Positions 1-14,522 of a stretch of DNA of 64,000 nt are shown in pieces; within the stretch, counting starts at the first letter, position 1; each line of letters starts with the position of its first letter. Source of the DNA: Casuarina equisetifolia (Eukaryota; Streptophyta; Magnoliopsida; Fagales; Casuarinaceae); NCBI GenBank assembly GCA_028551475.1, contig CM052355.1, forward strand, positions 31,461,580-31,525,579, in the 5' to 3' direction. The translations under genes were made by a program, and so were the position numbers. The notes beneath the pieces are model-generated. The model had not been told where the DNA came from, did not search any database, and saw only the letters and a program-made list of their open reading frames with translations.

Positions 1-429
1 AGAAAAAGGATTGGGCTCCATTGGATTACTTAATTGTGGGTGCAGTGGTCACATGTTAGGAGTTGTCAAATAGAGGTGTGAGGTTAGGTGTAGGATAGCC
101 ATCCGATCTAGGGTTTTCATCTAAGCTGTTTGCACTAAACATAGGGTAATGTGAAGCGGTCTTAGATAGCCCTAGAGCCAAAGTGTCTATCCAGTCACTT
201 TTCCCATGATAGGCGATAGCTTTCTGTGCCACCATCGCTTAACGTGCCATAATCACATATCGCCTACACAAAGGTATTTTGATGACGTCAAACATTGGTT
301 TTCTTCCTGGAATGCCAAATGGAAGAGGTGACATAGCAAAGGTGGAGGCTCCATCACGAGAATTTGAGAACGAAAAATATTACAAGTTTCATTCAGGCTC
401 AAAAGAAAATGAATAATCCGATTCTGTTC
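1..429. other. No gene recognised
   Basis: I see no open frame, RNA gene or repeat here that I can support. It may be the continuation of the minus-strand copia relic that begins just downstream, but no integrase or reverse transcriptase motif is visible. Confidence 0.4.
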
Positions 430-1430
430 TTTTATTTTTTAATATTGTCGCAAGGTAGAATTGGGACCTCAAGGGGTTCCTTGACCTGATTGCATTTGTT
501 GTGGAGAGCAGCGAAGCAATTGTAAAGCATGACAACAAACAGATTTCTTTGTTTTAGATCGGCCAAGGATTGGTCAATTTGGAAAAATTGGACCCTATCT
601 ATGCATCCATACATTTCACAAATGCTATCCTAGAGAATTTAGGTGTCTTCAATGGAAGGAGACGGTTGATGACTTCGGGTGAAATAGCATTCCCAATCAA
701 AGTTTGAGTGAGTTAGGAACACTTTTGCCATTGGTGAGCAAGGTGAGGTTCGGACAGGAGGGGTATAGAGCCGTTGAGAGAATTGTCCTTATCTGTGACG
801 GAATTCCTATGCCCAAACCGAGTAGTTATTGGCGTCGGTGAGGAGTTGAACCACAAGACAGAGTTTTGAGCCATTGGAGATGACTATGTAAAGGGGATCT
901 CTAGGTTTAGGGCGACTGTCGCCGGTGGCAGAATAGGGAATGATAGAGATTGGGGAACGGGTAGGGATTGCCACCCGAACTTGAAGAATCTGACCCATTG
1001 GATTAACCTAAGTTTTAGGGAAAGCTCATAGGGATATAGCTTGGTCTAGTGGAAACTTGGGTTGTGGGAGATGGGTAAGGGCCATGAGTCGGGGAGAGTA
1101 AGTGGGGCTAGGGGTAGGGATATAGCCCATTGGTGGACTAGGTCAAGGAAAGCCCAACACCCAGAAAGAAAAAATAATTGCCCCAATAAGACTAGGGAGT
1201 AGGTTGCGAAGGTTGGCCCAAACCAGTGGGGTCTAAGGCTATGGAGACAGAGGTCCCAAAGGGATTTCTAGTAACTGGCACATCAGCCAACCCCGAATTA
1301 GAGGGGTAGTGATCAGGAGAAAGAGAAGCATAGGTGATGTCCTCAATGAAAGGGTCATTTAGATTTGTGGCAGTGGGCTTAATAGACTTATCATTGTAAA
1401 TGTATTGTACCTCTTTTATCATTCAATTGT
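430..1430 (-). mobile_element. Degenerate Ty1/copia gag relic
   Basis: Short minus-strand frames resemble a copia gag polyprotein in the expected order. The frame at 1192-1422 is rich in Pro, Ser and Thr. The frame at 807-998 contains a stretch ending NNYSVWA, like the conserved NY..W segment of plant copia gag. The frame at 432-614 (DRVQFFQIDQSLADLKQ, then CFAALHNKCNQ) resembles the UBN2-type gag helix region. Stops and frame changes separate the blocks, so it is a fossil. No LTR or primer-binding site was found around it. The assignment rests on motif resemblance only. Confidence 0.45.
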
Positions 1431-1959
1431 ACAAAATCTTTCCTAGATATTTCTTGTTGTTCTTCAATTTTTCCTTCAATTGATTCAAGTTGTCTTACGA
1501 TTCCTTGAATTAAGACTTTTTATCTTGTACTAGTTCCTCAGGACAATACAACGCTTCAATTTAAAAGGGTTAAAATCCAGTCCCATCTTGTACAATAATG
1601 AACAACTATTGCATAGCTCCATAGACTACAAAAATCCAATTTGCCTCCCATTTAGAGGAAAAATCATACGGGTACACTTTCTCCATCCAAAACCCAATTC
1701 TTCATCAATTCAAAGCACCTATTTTGCAGATCATTATGAACCCATTCGCCATGTTATCCTTTGTCTTCTTTTCAATGGTGCGTATCTCAATTTTACCCTA
1801 AAAAGAAAAATGACTGTCCTATGCTCTTAATTACATAGTAAAATTAATCAGTACTAGCATTCAGAGCTCCATATGGACTATTTTTGCAGTTAATAACAAT
1901 TCTCACCATTGTTGCTCCAATAGTTGCTACTGGTGCCATTCCTTTTGTGCTAGTGTCTC
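1431..1959. other. Intergenic, nothing recognised
   Basis: AT-rich DNA without a supportable gene. The left edge of the large segmental duplication lies at its end: similarity to the second copy begins near 1960 here and near 23035 there. Confidence 0.4.
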
Positions 1960-2341
1960 GGATGCCATTTATAATATCAATTGCTATTAACTTAGTTTTT
2001 CCAATTCAAATTTGCGATAACTGTTAATTTTTTTCTGTTTCATGGTGGAAGAAGAAAAAAGACAAAAAAGATCTGCAATTCAGAATATAACGGTAAATGC
2101 TGGGTCTCATCTAAAAGCAAATTGCAACTAGATTGTAAGTTTTTGGCGTAAATTGGTTACAATATTTATTGAAGTAATATGCGACTCAATCTAGAATGTC
2201 TTCTTTGGTATGGCCACTTGCTCTCTCATTTCCATGTTGAAAACACCAAGTGGTCAGAGTTAAAAGGAAGACTGCAGCTTGTGAGTACATAACAAACGGC
2301 ACGGCATAGAGGTCTCAACTGTGGGGCCTCGGACCAAGAAG

Positions 2342-2567
2342 CATGGGAAGAGAAGCAAATTTCACGGCATTACAAGCACTGTGCACTCTCTTTCAATGCT
2401 TTGTAGGGCACCTGTAATGCTTTGTTATGTGTGCTGCACATGTCGACAGCAGATCATGGGAAGAGAAGCAAATTTCACGGCATTACAAGCACTGTGCACT
2501 CTCTTTCAATGCTTTGTAGGGCACCTGTAATGCTTTGTTATGTGTGCTGCACATGTCGACAGCAGAT
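2342..2567. repeat. Perfect 113 bp tandem duplication (2 units)
   Basis: The anchor CATGGG occurs at 2342, 2455 and 2568, giving a unit of 113 bp. The two units read identical. The corresponding part of copy B (about 23420-23540) has one diverged unit, so the duplication arose after the segmental duplication and is recent. Confidence 0.95.
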
Positions 2568-3617
2568 CATGGGATCATTTAAGTTATATTTTTTTTTTGT
2601 GTGGTTTTAAGTTTATGTGTGAACAAGTATATAGATGTGCTTGTCTTGCTGAAAAATCTTAGAAAACGAAAAAAAAAGAAAAATTTACAACTATGAGCTC
2701 CTGTTTCTTCTTGTTTCAATGAAGATGACTTACCTTGAATGAATGTTCCAGCATTAAAATATTTTCTCTACTGTTTGAAAATAAAATTTGTTATAAAACC
2801 AAACCAGAAGATAGAAGTATCTCACTTGATTGTGACACTTCTAATCCATCGAACTGACGCCTCCATCCATTATCCCCAACCAAACCGATCCGGTTGTACC
2901 CTTTCTCAGTAATTTCCTTCTGCAAACAATACAAGAGATTACAATCATCACCCGATTTAACTAACGCTTTGAGAACTTGTCCCTCAATACGGAGGACCAA
3001 AGTAACAATTATCACCTAACTTCCTTCAGCATTCGTTGATCCGGTCAAAGATTTTCTTCCTCTATCTGACCTTCTAGAGAGTATGGGGACCTTCGAGAGA
3101 CTAGGTCCACTCTACTCCTAAAGAATTATGTTCAAAGCCACATCATTTCTCTTTCAAAGTTGTAATTTTTTTTCTGCAAAGTGATGGAGATGATCCATGT
3201 TTCCACAAACAAAGAAGCTAGAGGAAATGATATTAGTTGCTTAAAATTCAAACAATCTAAAAAGATAATGGAGGCATTTAGAAAGGATGGTATGGTAAAG
3301 GAAAACATGTGATTGAAAAAAACAGGGTTAAGAGTACGCTAATAACAATTACATTGAAGGCCCACTTTCATTCAATTTATTTGTTATTATACCTAGAACT
3401 TCCGTAGGTTGATTGCAATCACTTATATGGGAAGCCTTGGGAAGAAATCTTAGAACTAAAATTAAAGATATCTAAATATTTTTCCAAATTGTTTTAGGCA
3501 TGTGATTTAGAGAAGTTGGGGTTTGTCTTTCAACATGGTATGGGGAGAGTTAACGAAGGAATGGTCCGGCCGACAAACTATTAAAAACCCCACTTTCTTT
3601 GCGAAGAAATCAACGCG

Positions 3618-3914
3618 TTGGGTGCAGAGGAATTGTTCCATAAATCACCCATCTCCCCCTGCTTCCGTGTGTGGGGCCCGATTGTTGACCCCTCTACTTT
3701 CAACCCAAGAGTTGAAGTCATCCACTCCACTGATGAAAATACAATCTCCTATTACGTTTGCTACACCAACATCCTTAATGCATCGACCAAAAATATTTGG
3801 ATTAATAGAGCTCTTTCTCATCGCATTACAGGCATTTCAATGAAGAAAAAGAAATGGAATAAGATCCTAGAAGTACAAGATTCACTTATTTGTGTTGGTC
3901 TTTCGCGAAAATAG
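3618..3914 (+). other. Short conserved open frame upstream of CRK1
   Basis: A frame of about 98 codons is kept almost unchanged in copy B (26065-26346), where a 15 bp in-frame deletion removes five codons near its middle. It contains a Cys-Tyr-rich stretch and a basic run ISMKKKKW near the end. It has no good ATG (the frame enters through a TTG), and a stop lies in frame upstream near 3580. No family is recognised. It could be a leftover exon of an older gene or chance openness in a young duplication; the in-frame indel is only weak support for coding. Confidence 0.2.
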
Positions 3915-4343
3915 AGTTTAACGTTTATGAGAGTTCAATATTCAATTATTTCTTCTCTACTGGTTTTGTACCGTACTCTATTGTTATGAGAGTTTAGTCT
4001 CAAAGATACATGATCACGGCAGGTATTATTCACACCCTTAGTTCTTAGTTCCCTAGTAACCTACTTCATGGAAAACTCTACGCGTTTACGTGGAAAATTC
4101 AGCTCAACATTGTTGTACGAGAACATTAATGTGATAACGTAAGTGGTCTGTTGGCAGGAAACATCCTCTTGGTTTCGTGTTTGTCCCTCTCTTCTGTCGC
4201 AACTCTTATCCCACCCGAATCGACTGATTAACTTCGCCAAGCAGACCCCGCATCCTATTGGCAAATACTTGCATCTTCCTACGGACTACCAACACAAACA
4301 ACCATTTCGGTTCGCCATAAATCTTTGCGTATAACAGATTCAC

Positions 4344-7584
<3,241 letters not shown>

Positions 7585-9580
7585 TGTTTTAAAAGAAGAC
7601 AAATGGTAACCTGTAAGGTAAATTTCACTTGGAACAATCTATTAACTAGAAACTGAATCCTTTATCTTGTTTATTACATGGACGTAGACCACCATACATA
7701 ATGTTGTAGTGATTGCTAGTGGGAAGTAGTTTTTGGGAAATCAATTCCAACGACATAAAAATTCTGTTAAGTGGTGGGAAAGCATTTTCTTTGTCAAAAA
7801 AATTAAATCCAAATGTTAGGAGGAATTGTCATGCTATGATATTTGTTAGAGCTATTTCAATTACTTCTATTGGCTTCATTTTTTTTTTTTTGACAATTCT
7901 TTTAAATCCCATGTGAATCAAAAGTTGGTAGTTCCATAAAGATAGAATGAATGAGGAGGTGCTAAGTTGAGGAGCCAATTGAAGACAAGAATAAAATTAA
8001 GTAATATCAACTAAGTGCATACATGACAATAAATACAACTTTAAGAATTTATATAAGTGAATGTGTCATAAAAGCTAAATTAGAAACAAGTTGTTACAAC
8101 ATAAATCTAATAAGATCATATGTTACTACTTTTTCATTCTCTAGCACTGTCCTACTTTATGGGGCTTGAGAGACACTACCCCAAAATGAATGGCACCATA
8201 GACACAAGGGATACAATGAGATTTTTTCTAACATAAACATAAAGAGAATTACCTTCAATGGAAAGACATCTAACTAATAAACTTAGCACTTTAGCTTCCA
8301 CCTACAACGATTTATCATTACCCTTTTTTGGGTAAAACAAAAGCATTCTATACTTGTGCAAGAACTTCAACTCATGAAGGCTCCATTATTCAAATTATCG
8401 CATAAATCATCTATACTCCAATCTTTCACTCGGTAAGTTACATTCTCTGCAATTGATCTAACAATTCGAGTTTCATATATTGGCTAGTCTAGAACCTAAT
8501 GATTCTATGATCTACTGTCAACATGGCAAAATGATTTAAAAAATCATAGACATTTCTAAAACAAAATTATTGAAATAATAATTTTATTGGCTAGAATTAG
8601 AAAAGTAGTACATGGGAGAGCATCTCTATTTAAAAATATCAAGCTTTCTCTAGCAATTGTTTTGTTGTATTATAGCTAGAAGATTTCAAATTTAATTTTT
8701 TCTTAAATGAATTATAATCTTGGGGTATGCTTGAATATGCTCCTAAGTTTTTGTATTCCTTTATTCTTCGATGAATAAACTTACTTATTAATAAAAAAAG
8801 GATGGCTGTTGGTTTTTCATAATTTTAACCTTAATTTATGTAGTGAGACACCATTTTGAGAAAGTTAAGAAGAATCTAATTGATAATTAATTCTTATAGC
8901 ACTTAATAAAGTGATGATTTAAAGTCCTACTAAGGGTCCTCAATTGCATTGAAACAATAAATTCTTACAAAAGTTTGTTTGTTTTGGGAAATTTTTTTCT
9001 TTTCTTCCAAGAATTTCAACAACGCAAAAAACATGGCAAGTTTTATTTGTAATATTTCCAGAGAAAACTATATTATTTTTTTGTTTCAAAAATTGATACT
9101 ATTATATCTAATTAGTCATATTTCTATAAATAAAATGTGCTGGCATTATATCATTATTTTTTTTCATTGGCTGCATTGTAAATTCTTGGAAAAATAGAAT
9201 CTAGAAATTCCTTATTATCCATCTTTTTCTATTCTCCTTTTCTTTTTAGCTAAAAACAATAATTTTAGAATCATCATATATCTTTCATAGACTATTTTGG
9301 CTAATATTAGCTATGTCCCTGCCAATCGTGATATTCTTTCTTCTTAAGTTATTCAATGTATACATCTATATTTTCCAAAAACAAATATCTAAGATAAAAA
9401 TTAAGAAATATTAAAATATAAAACTTAAAACCATAAAATTGAGACTATCATAGAAGTGACCAAGAAATAAAGAATCATGAGTATGGGGAAAGGAAAAAGA
9501 AAATGAAAACGTACTATTACATTCTCCCCTTTTTCCGTAAGGCATAACAGGATTTTTCCCAAAATATGAAACAAGGAGTT
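7585..9580. other. Intergenic between CRK1 and PME1 (duplicated blocks)
   Basis: About 7585-8570 is the CRK 3' flank and matches 30061-31015. About 9020-9300 matches 33490-33770, part of the PME upstream block. About 9340-9430 recurs near 13540, 33800 and 38800. No gene is visible; open frames here are short and AT-driven. Confidence 0.6.
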
Positions 9581-9937
9581 GTTTCTACGACTCTACGGCC
9601 CAGTCAATTCTGTTGGGGTTAATCCCTTTTTCATGGCTAAGGAACAGGGAATTTCTCTCTCGTTACATGAATCTAAAGCTCTTCTCCCATTTGTTGTGAT
9701 CAAATAAGCCGGTACTATCCAAGTTTGGTAGTTTGTTGTTCAAAAGTTCTTGTTTAGGACATTCTATCGTTTATTATTCTAGAGAGTTAAGACCCAAAAC
9801 ATTGGAAAAAATAGGTGTTTCTACGACTCTAGCGCCCAGCCAATTCTGTCCGGGCTAATCCCTTTTTTTATGACTAAGGAATAGGAAATATCCCATCTGT
9901 TGTGACCAAATAACCCGGTACCATCCAAGTTTGGCAG
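9581..9937. repeat. PME upstream module, tandemly duplicated (236 bp period)
   Basis: The block starting GTTTCTACGACTCT at 9581 recurs at 9817. The first unit is full length; the second runs to about 9937 and has lost an internal stretch of about 20 bp. The same module occurs once before each other PME copy (near 14200-14450, 31110-31290, 34340-34535 and 39490-39715). Position and conservation suggest promoter or 5' UTR sequence shared by the array. PME1 is the only copy with two units. Confidence 0.8.
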
Positions 9938-10037
9938 CCCTCCCTCCTTCTGCATCGTCCAACTTCCTTTTATGTATTCCGAATGAGCACCAGGCATCAC
10001 GGATAAGCCAACACCACCTTCCTTTGTTATCATCTCC

Positions 10038-12252
10038 ATGGCCTCCCAATTCTTTCTCTCCCTCGTCCTCTTCGTCTCCCACACCTACGCCCAACCCTCC
10101 TCTATCTCCTCTGCCATCCAGCAGGCGTGCAAGGCTACTCGCTTCCCCACCACATGCGAGAGCTCTTTGATTTCGTATCCTCACGACGACGCTCTCAACA
10201 TCACCGCTGCCGCCATGACTGTTGCCAACAGTAACACTCAGACCGCCCACGACAATATCACCGCTATCTTGAACACCGATCGGAACCCTAACATCATCCG
10301 CGCTGCCAAGAAGTGCATCGACCTCCTCGAGTACTCCCTCTACGAGACCCAGTTCAGCTTCTTGGTTTTCGCTGACCATTATGCCATAGAACATACCGTG
10401 CCCCCTCTCCGTTTAAAGGACGCGAGGGTCTGGATAAGCACGGCGTTGCAGTATCAGTACGATTGCAGGTCGGAGCTCAACCAGACCAACGACAACACCA
10501 AGTCGGTGAACGAGACGCTGTCGTACCTCGACACCGCGATGTTGCTCACCAGCAATGCGATCAGTATTCTGCTTTCCTTCGATATTTACGGGAATGACAC
10601 TGCAAGGTGGGCACCCCCGAAGACGGAGCGCGACGGCTTCTGGGAGGCAGGCGGGTCCACGGCGGGTCTCGGCGCGGGGATTCCGGAATTTAGGGTGAAC
10701 GCGACGGTCTGTAAACACAACATTAGCGGTGGGTGTTACACCAAGATACAGGACGCGGTTAACGCAGCAGGGGACAAAGATTGGAGCGAGAAGTTTGGGA
10801 TATACATAAAAGAGGGGGTGTACGAGGAAACGGTTCGTGTTACAAAGCCGAACATGGTTTTTTTGGGGGACGGCATGGGGAAAACGGTAATTACGGGGTC
10901 ACTGAACGGGGTGGACAACCCCACGGTAGGTAAGTTTCTACCGGCAGAGTGCTTTGGATTCGCTATTCCCAAGTTGCATCAAAACATATCTAACATTTAC
11001 TAGACGGCCATTCATTTATAGAATTAGATAAGAAAGAGCTCTTAATTTGTCCATTCTTAGTAGTCTTTTTTTTTTTAATAAAAATATAAGTTTGCATTAA
11101 TAAAAGATAATGTACAAAAACATAAAAGCATATCAAAATATTATATGAATTACAAAAATTATGAAAAAAATAGAAGTTGGAAGCCTTCAAATATTCTACT
11201 TTTGTTAACTCGACTATACTCTTGTTAAAACCCAAACGTATATAAAATATTAGAAATACTTGCAAGAACTTTATAATTTTTCAATTGCCATTTTTGAGCT
11301 TAGGTAACGAATGTTTAGTTTAAACTATTTGTAACATCATTCAATGATGTTTATAAATACATGATAATTTTACCGAAAACTAAAAATAAAATATAAACGT
11401 AAACATCCAACTATTTTAATTTTAGTAAATAAGGGCAAAATAAGACAACTAGTTCAAATTTTGTTTGACACTCAAGAAGCTTCTATGTTTGTCCTAGATC
11501 TGCAAGTGACTTGAAGCTTGTCAATGTTTTAATTTAATGATTGTGGAGCAGGAGTTGAGGGCGATGAATTCATGGCCATAGGTCTCACAATCCAGAACAC
11601 GGCTGGTCCTGATGCCCAGCCAGCGGTAGCATTCAAATTGATGAGTGATTTAGCTATCATTGTGAAGTGCGAATTTTTAGGTAACCAAGGGACTCTCTAC
11701 ACTCAACTCTTCCGCCAGTTTTACAAGTCCTGCCGCATCGAAGGCAATGTGGATTTCATTTTTGGAAACTCTGCGGCAGTCTTCCAAGGTTGCCAAATCT
11801 TGGTCCGGCCTCGGCAACTCAAACCGGAGGAAGGCGAGAAAAATACCATCACTGCAAATGGAAGGCTCGACCCTGCCCAACCGACGGGATTTGTTTTCCA
11901 AAACTGCTTGATCAATGGCACGGAGGAGTACATGGGAATGTATAATAGCAAACCCCAAGTACAGAACACCTTCCTGGGGAGGCCTTGGAACGAGTACTCG
12001 AGAACAGTTTTCATAAATTGTACCTTAGAAGCTCTTGTTTCACCACAGGGCTGGATGCCATGGGATGGTGACTTTGCACTGAAAACGCTTTACTTTGCGG
12101 AATACGGAAACACTGGACCAGGTTCTAATTTGTCCCAGAGGGTACCATGGAGCAGCTTGATTCCTGCAGAGCACATTCAAACATATTCCGTCGACAATTT
12201 CATCCTGGGAGACAATTTGACGAGCAATGTGCAGAAAATTCAAGGGGATTAA
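10038..12252 (+). CDS. PME51: Pectinesterase/pectinesterase inhibitor, PME51-like (PME1), catalytic residues altered
   Basis: Cell-wall protein of the type-I PME family, which de-esterifies homogalacturonan. Two exons, 10038-10929 and 11552-12252, join at a phase-1 GT-AG intron of 622 bp, giving 530 residues. There is a signal peptide (about 1-18), a PMEI-like pro-domain (about 24-170, with paired Cys around 30-42), then a pectinesterase domain from about 215. The fold motifs [15 protein letters not shown] with the catalytic Asp at D365, and LGRPW with R441 and W443 are kept. Two positions are not. The usual QDTL reads Q343-G344-T-L, so the catalytic acid/base Asp (Asp136 in carrot PME) is Gly. 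The oxyanion-hole Gln of the Q-A-V-A motif is P321. The reading frame is otherwise undamaged. It may be an inactive pectin-binding or inhibitor-only protein, or an early pseudogene. No RRLL-type processing site is seen between the domains. Confidence 0.88.
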
Positions 12253-12667
12253 GTGAGAAGAAGAGTGGGGATTTATTCACACTTGCTAATCGAATGAAGA
12301 GTTGCTTTACAAGTATGGAAAAACTGCGGCCTAATCCTATTTGGTTAAAAAATTAGTTAAGGATATTGTGTCTACAACTCAAAAAATATTAGGAGATTAC
12401 AAATTCTTTGGCCAGGGCGTTTGTTGATTGCAGGTCTCCTTGGTGGAGTTTATGGCTTGAACCTTTTCTTAAGCTACAAAGGCAAGAGGGAACACCAAGT
12501 AGTTCAATGATACAAACATGATATCTAGAAAAGTTTCAAAACCTGTGGTCCCTCAAATAAGATGTAAGATCAAATAACTGCAACTGTTATATCGAAAAAA
12601 TATTATACATCATTATTTGGTTTAAAAAAAAAAGAAAAAGAAAAGGAAAGAAAGAACCAATGCATTG
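12253..12667. other. PME1 3' flank
   Basis: This is the 3' UTR and intergenic region and matches 36818-37010 plus about 37690-37920 of copy B. Copy B carries an extra ~650 bp between these blocks. No gene is seen. Confidence 0.5.
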
Positions 12668-13183
12668 TCACATAACAGAAGAACCACCGGCGGTCTCTTC
12701 ACTGAAAGTGGAGTTGCCTTGGTACCCAAAAATGGTTGGATTTGCAGGATCTTGATAGTAGGCATGAGTATGACCATTGTATCTATGCTTGTAGTCGTTG
12801 TGGGAAGAAGCAGGCTGGGGGGCATAGAACATCACCCGTCCACGACAGTAGTGTTGATTGTAGCAATGTTTAGAGAAATCTCGGTGCTGGGGAATGTGAG
12901 GCAAATGCCAGAGCTCGTGCGTATGTGAAAATCATGGGACTTAATTTTAAATATGAAAGGGCCAAGATCAACTCTCTTTAAAAGGTTCTATTCAGAAGAG
13001 AAATTGTTTAAACTTATAAGTACTATTATCTCTAATGTGCAACTCTATTATTCAATAATCATGACACCACGATTTCTTTGTAACTTTTAGTTTCTGAAGT
13101 GCACCTTTGACCTTGCTCTCGCAGCCATCACAATCCATGTATACTTGCATCTCTATGGTCTGATGAAAGATTATTGAACTCAT
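12668..13183 (-). pseudogene. HIPP (heavy-metal-associated isoprenylated plant protein) pseudogene, copy A
   Basis: HIPPs are cytosolic or membrane-tethered metal-binding proteins with an HMA domain and a C-terminal CaaX box. On the minus strand an ATG at 13183 opens a frame whose EMQVYMDCDGCESKVKGALQ is a clear HMA start with the metal-binding CxxC. After a gap, 12905-12668 encodes the family's Tyr/His/Gln-rich tail: ELWHLPHIPQH, then APQPASSHNDYKHRY, then NPTIFGYQG and FSEE, ending SSVM and a TGA. The middle exon (second half of the HMA domain, usually including a GWADQ-like motif) is absent between 12930 and 13080. The CaaX cysteine is Ser (SSVM where the family has CSIM), so prenylation would be lost. 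I infer a dead gene predating the segmental duplication, because copy B shares the same gap. Confidence 0.75.
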
Positions 13184-14522
13184 GTCATTAGTTACAGGAT
13201 GAGCTGGTTTGAAGTTGTTTTTCCATCATGTTCATACTGTCATGCCATTCTTTCTTTACTTTCTAATATTAGCAAAGATTATAGAACTAGCAATCAAAAA
13301 CTCTAGAAAATGTATCCAACAAAACAAGGTTTTATTACTTTAAACCCATTTAAAGAAAATCATCTATAAAATTTTTTTTAATGCAAATTATGTTTTTCCT
13401 ATTTTTCTGTGTAAGAAAGCTTTCATCCTCCTTAAAACTAGTTTATAAGATTTTTAAAAAGATATCATAACAAGATATAAGCACTCACATAGTTTGGTTA
13501 TTGATAACTAAGTACCTACCTATGATGATATTCTTTTTCCCTAAGCTTTTCAATGTATACATAAATATTTTCCCACAACAAAGATTTGAGATTAAAAAAT
13601 AAGAAATATTAAAATGTAAAAAGCCATAAAATTGATTAGAGGAAGAAATTAACAAGCTACTGTTAAAAGAAATGAAGAAATTAATAAGATGGTTGAAGGG
13701 CTTAACAAGAAATAAGTAAAATAAAATTGGGAGTATCATAGAAGTGACCAATAAGAATAAGCATTGTTTGACAATATAGAGAAAAGAAAATGAAAAAGAA
13801 AGAGGAAAATTAAGAAAACCAAGAAATAAATAATCATAAATACAACATCTTTAACTTTTACATGTAGGTGTATACATATGTGAATTTATTCATCTAAAAA
13901 TAAAAAACACTTTAAAAATTGAAGATGTAACTTGCCTTCAAAAGATCACTAGTCATTTAATTATTAAGTTAAAGCAATCATTTGCCATTGTAATAGATAG
14001 CAACAACTATGTAGTGCCTTACTCTAAAGTCAAAAAGGATACCCAAGTTAATCATAAATATAGCCAAAGAGATTCAAACTTAGAATACTTGCTTTACAAC
14101 ATTTCTTACATGATTCTTCATTACCATCTTGAACACTTGCATCTTTTATAAATGAAAATTTATTGATGTAATGAAATTCTTGACGTAATGACTCTTCATT
14201 ATAATTTTGGTAGTTTATTGTTTAGAAGTTCTTATTTAGGTCATTCTATAGTTTATTATTCTAGAAAGTTAAGACCCAAAACATGGAAGAAAGAGGTGCT
14301 TCTATCACTCTAGTGTCCAACCAATTATGTTCGGGATAATTTTTTCTTTTATGGCTAAGGAATTAGAGATTTTTCTTTTGTTACATGAATCCATAGCTTT
14401 TCCCATCTATTGTGACTAAATAAGGTAGTACCATCCAAGTTTGGCACCCTTCCCTCCCTTTACATCCTTAAACTCCCTTTTATGTATTCTGAATTCTTTC
14501 ATACACCTTTGTTATCATCTCC
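13184..14522. repeat. Flank of decayed second PME, copy A
   Basis: This interval matches 38444-39788 of copy B nearly throughout. It is AT-rich without a gene. Its last ~320 bp is the PME upstream module (single unit, diverged). Confidence 0.7.

Larger units (their letters stand above)
1960..4343. repeat. CRK upstream block, copy A of segmental duplication
   Basis: This interval matches 23035-23883 plus 25253-26775 at roughly 90% by eye and is the upstream region of the first CRK. It lacks the 1.37 kb solo LTR present in copy B, so it shows the empty site (around 2910). It contains a perfect 113 bp tandem repeat at 2342-2567 that copy B lacks. A TTGACC W-box core (the WRKY binding element) at 3685-3690 is kept in copy B at 26132-26137, but one hexamer is weak evidence. 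Confidence 0.8.

Noticed and set aside
10413-10972. Minus-strand open frames across PME exons (also in the other PME copies)
   Set aside because: They are shadows of the GC-rich coding sequence on the opposite strand, with no independent support.
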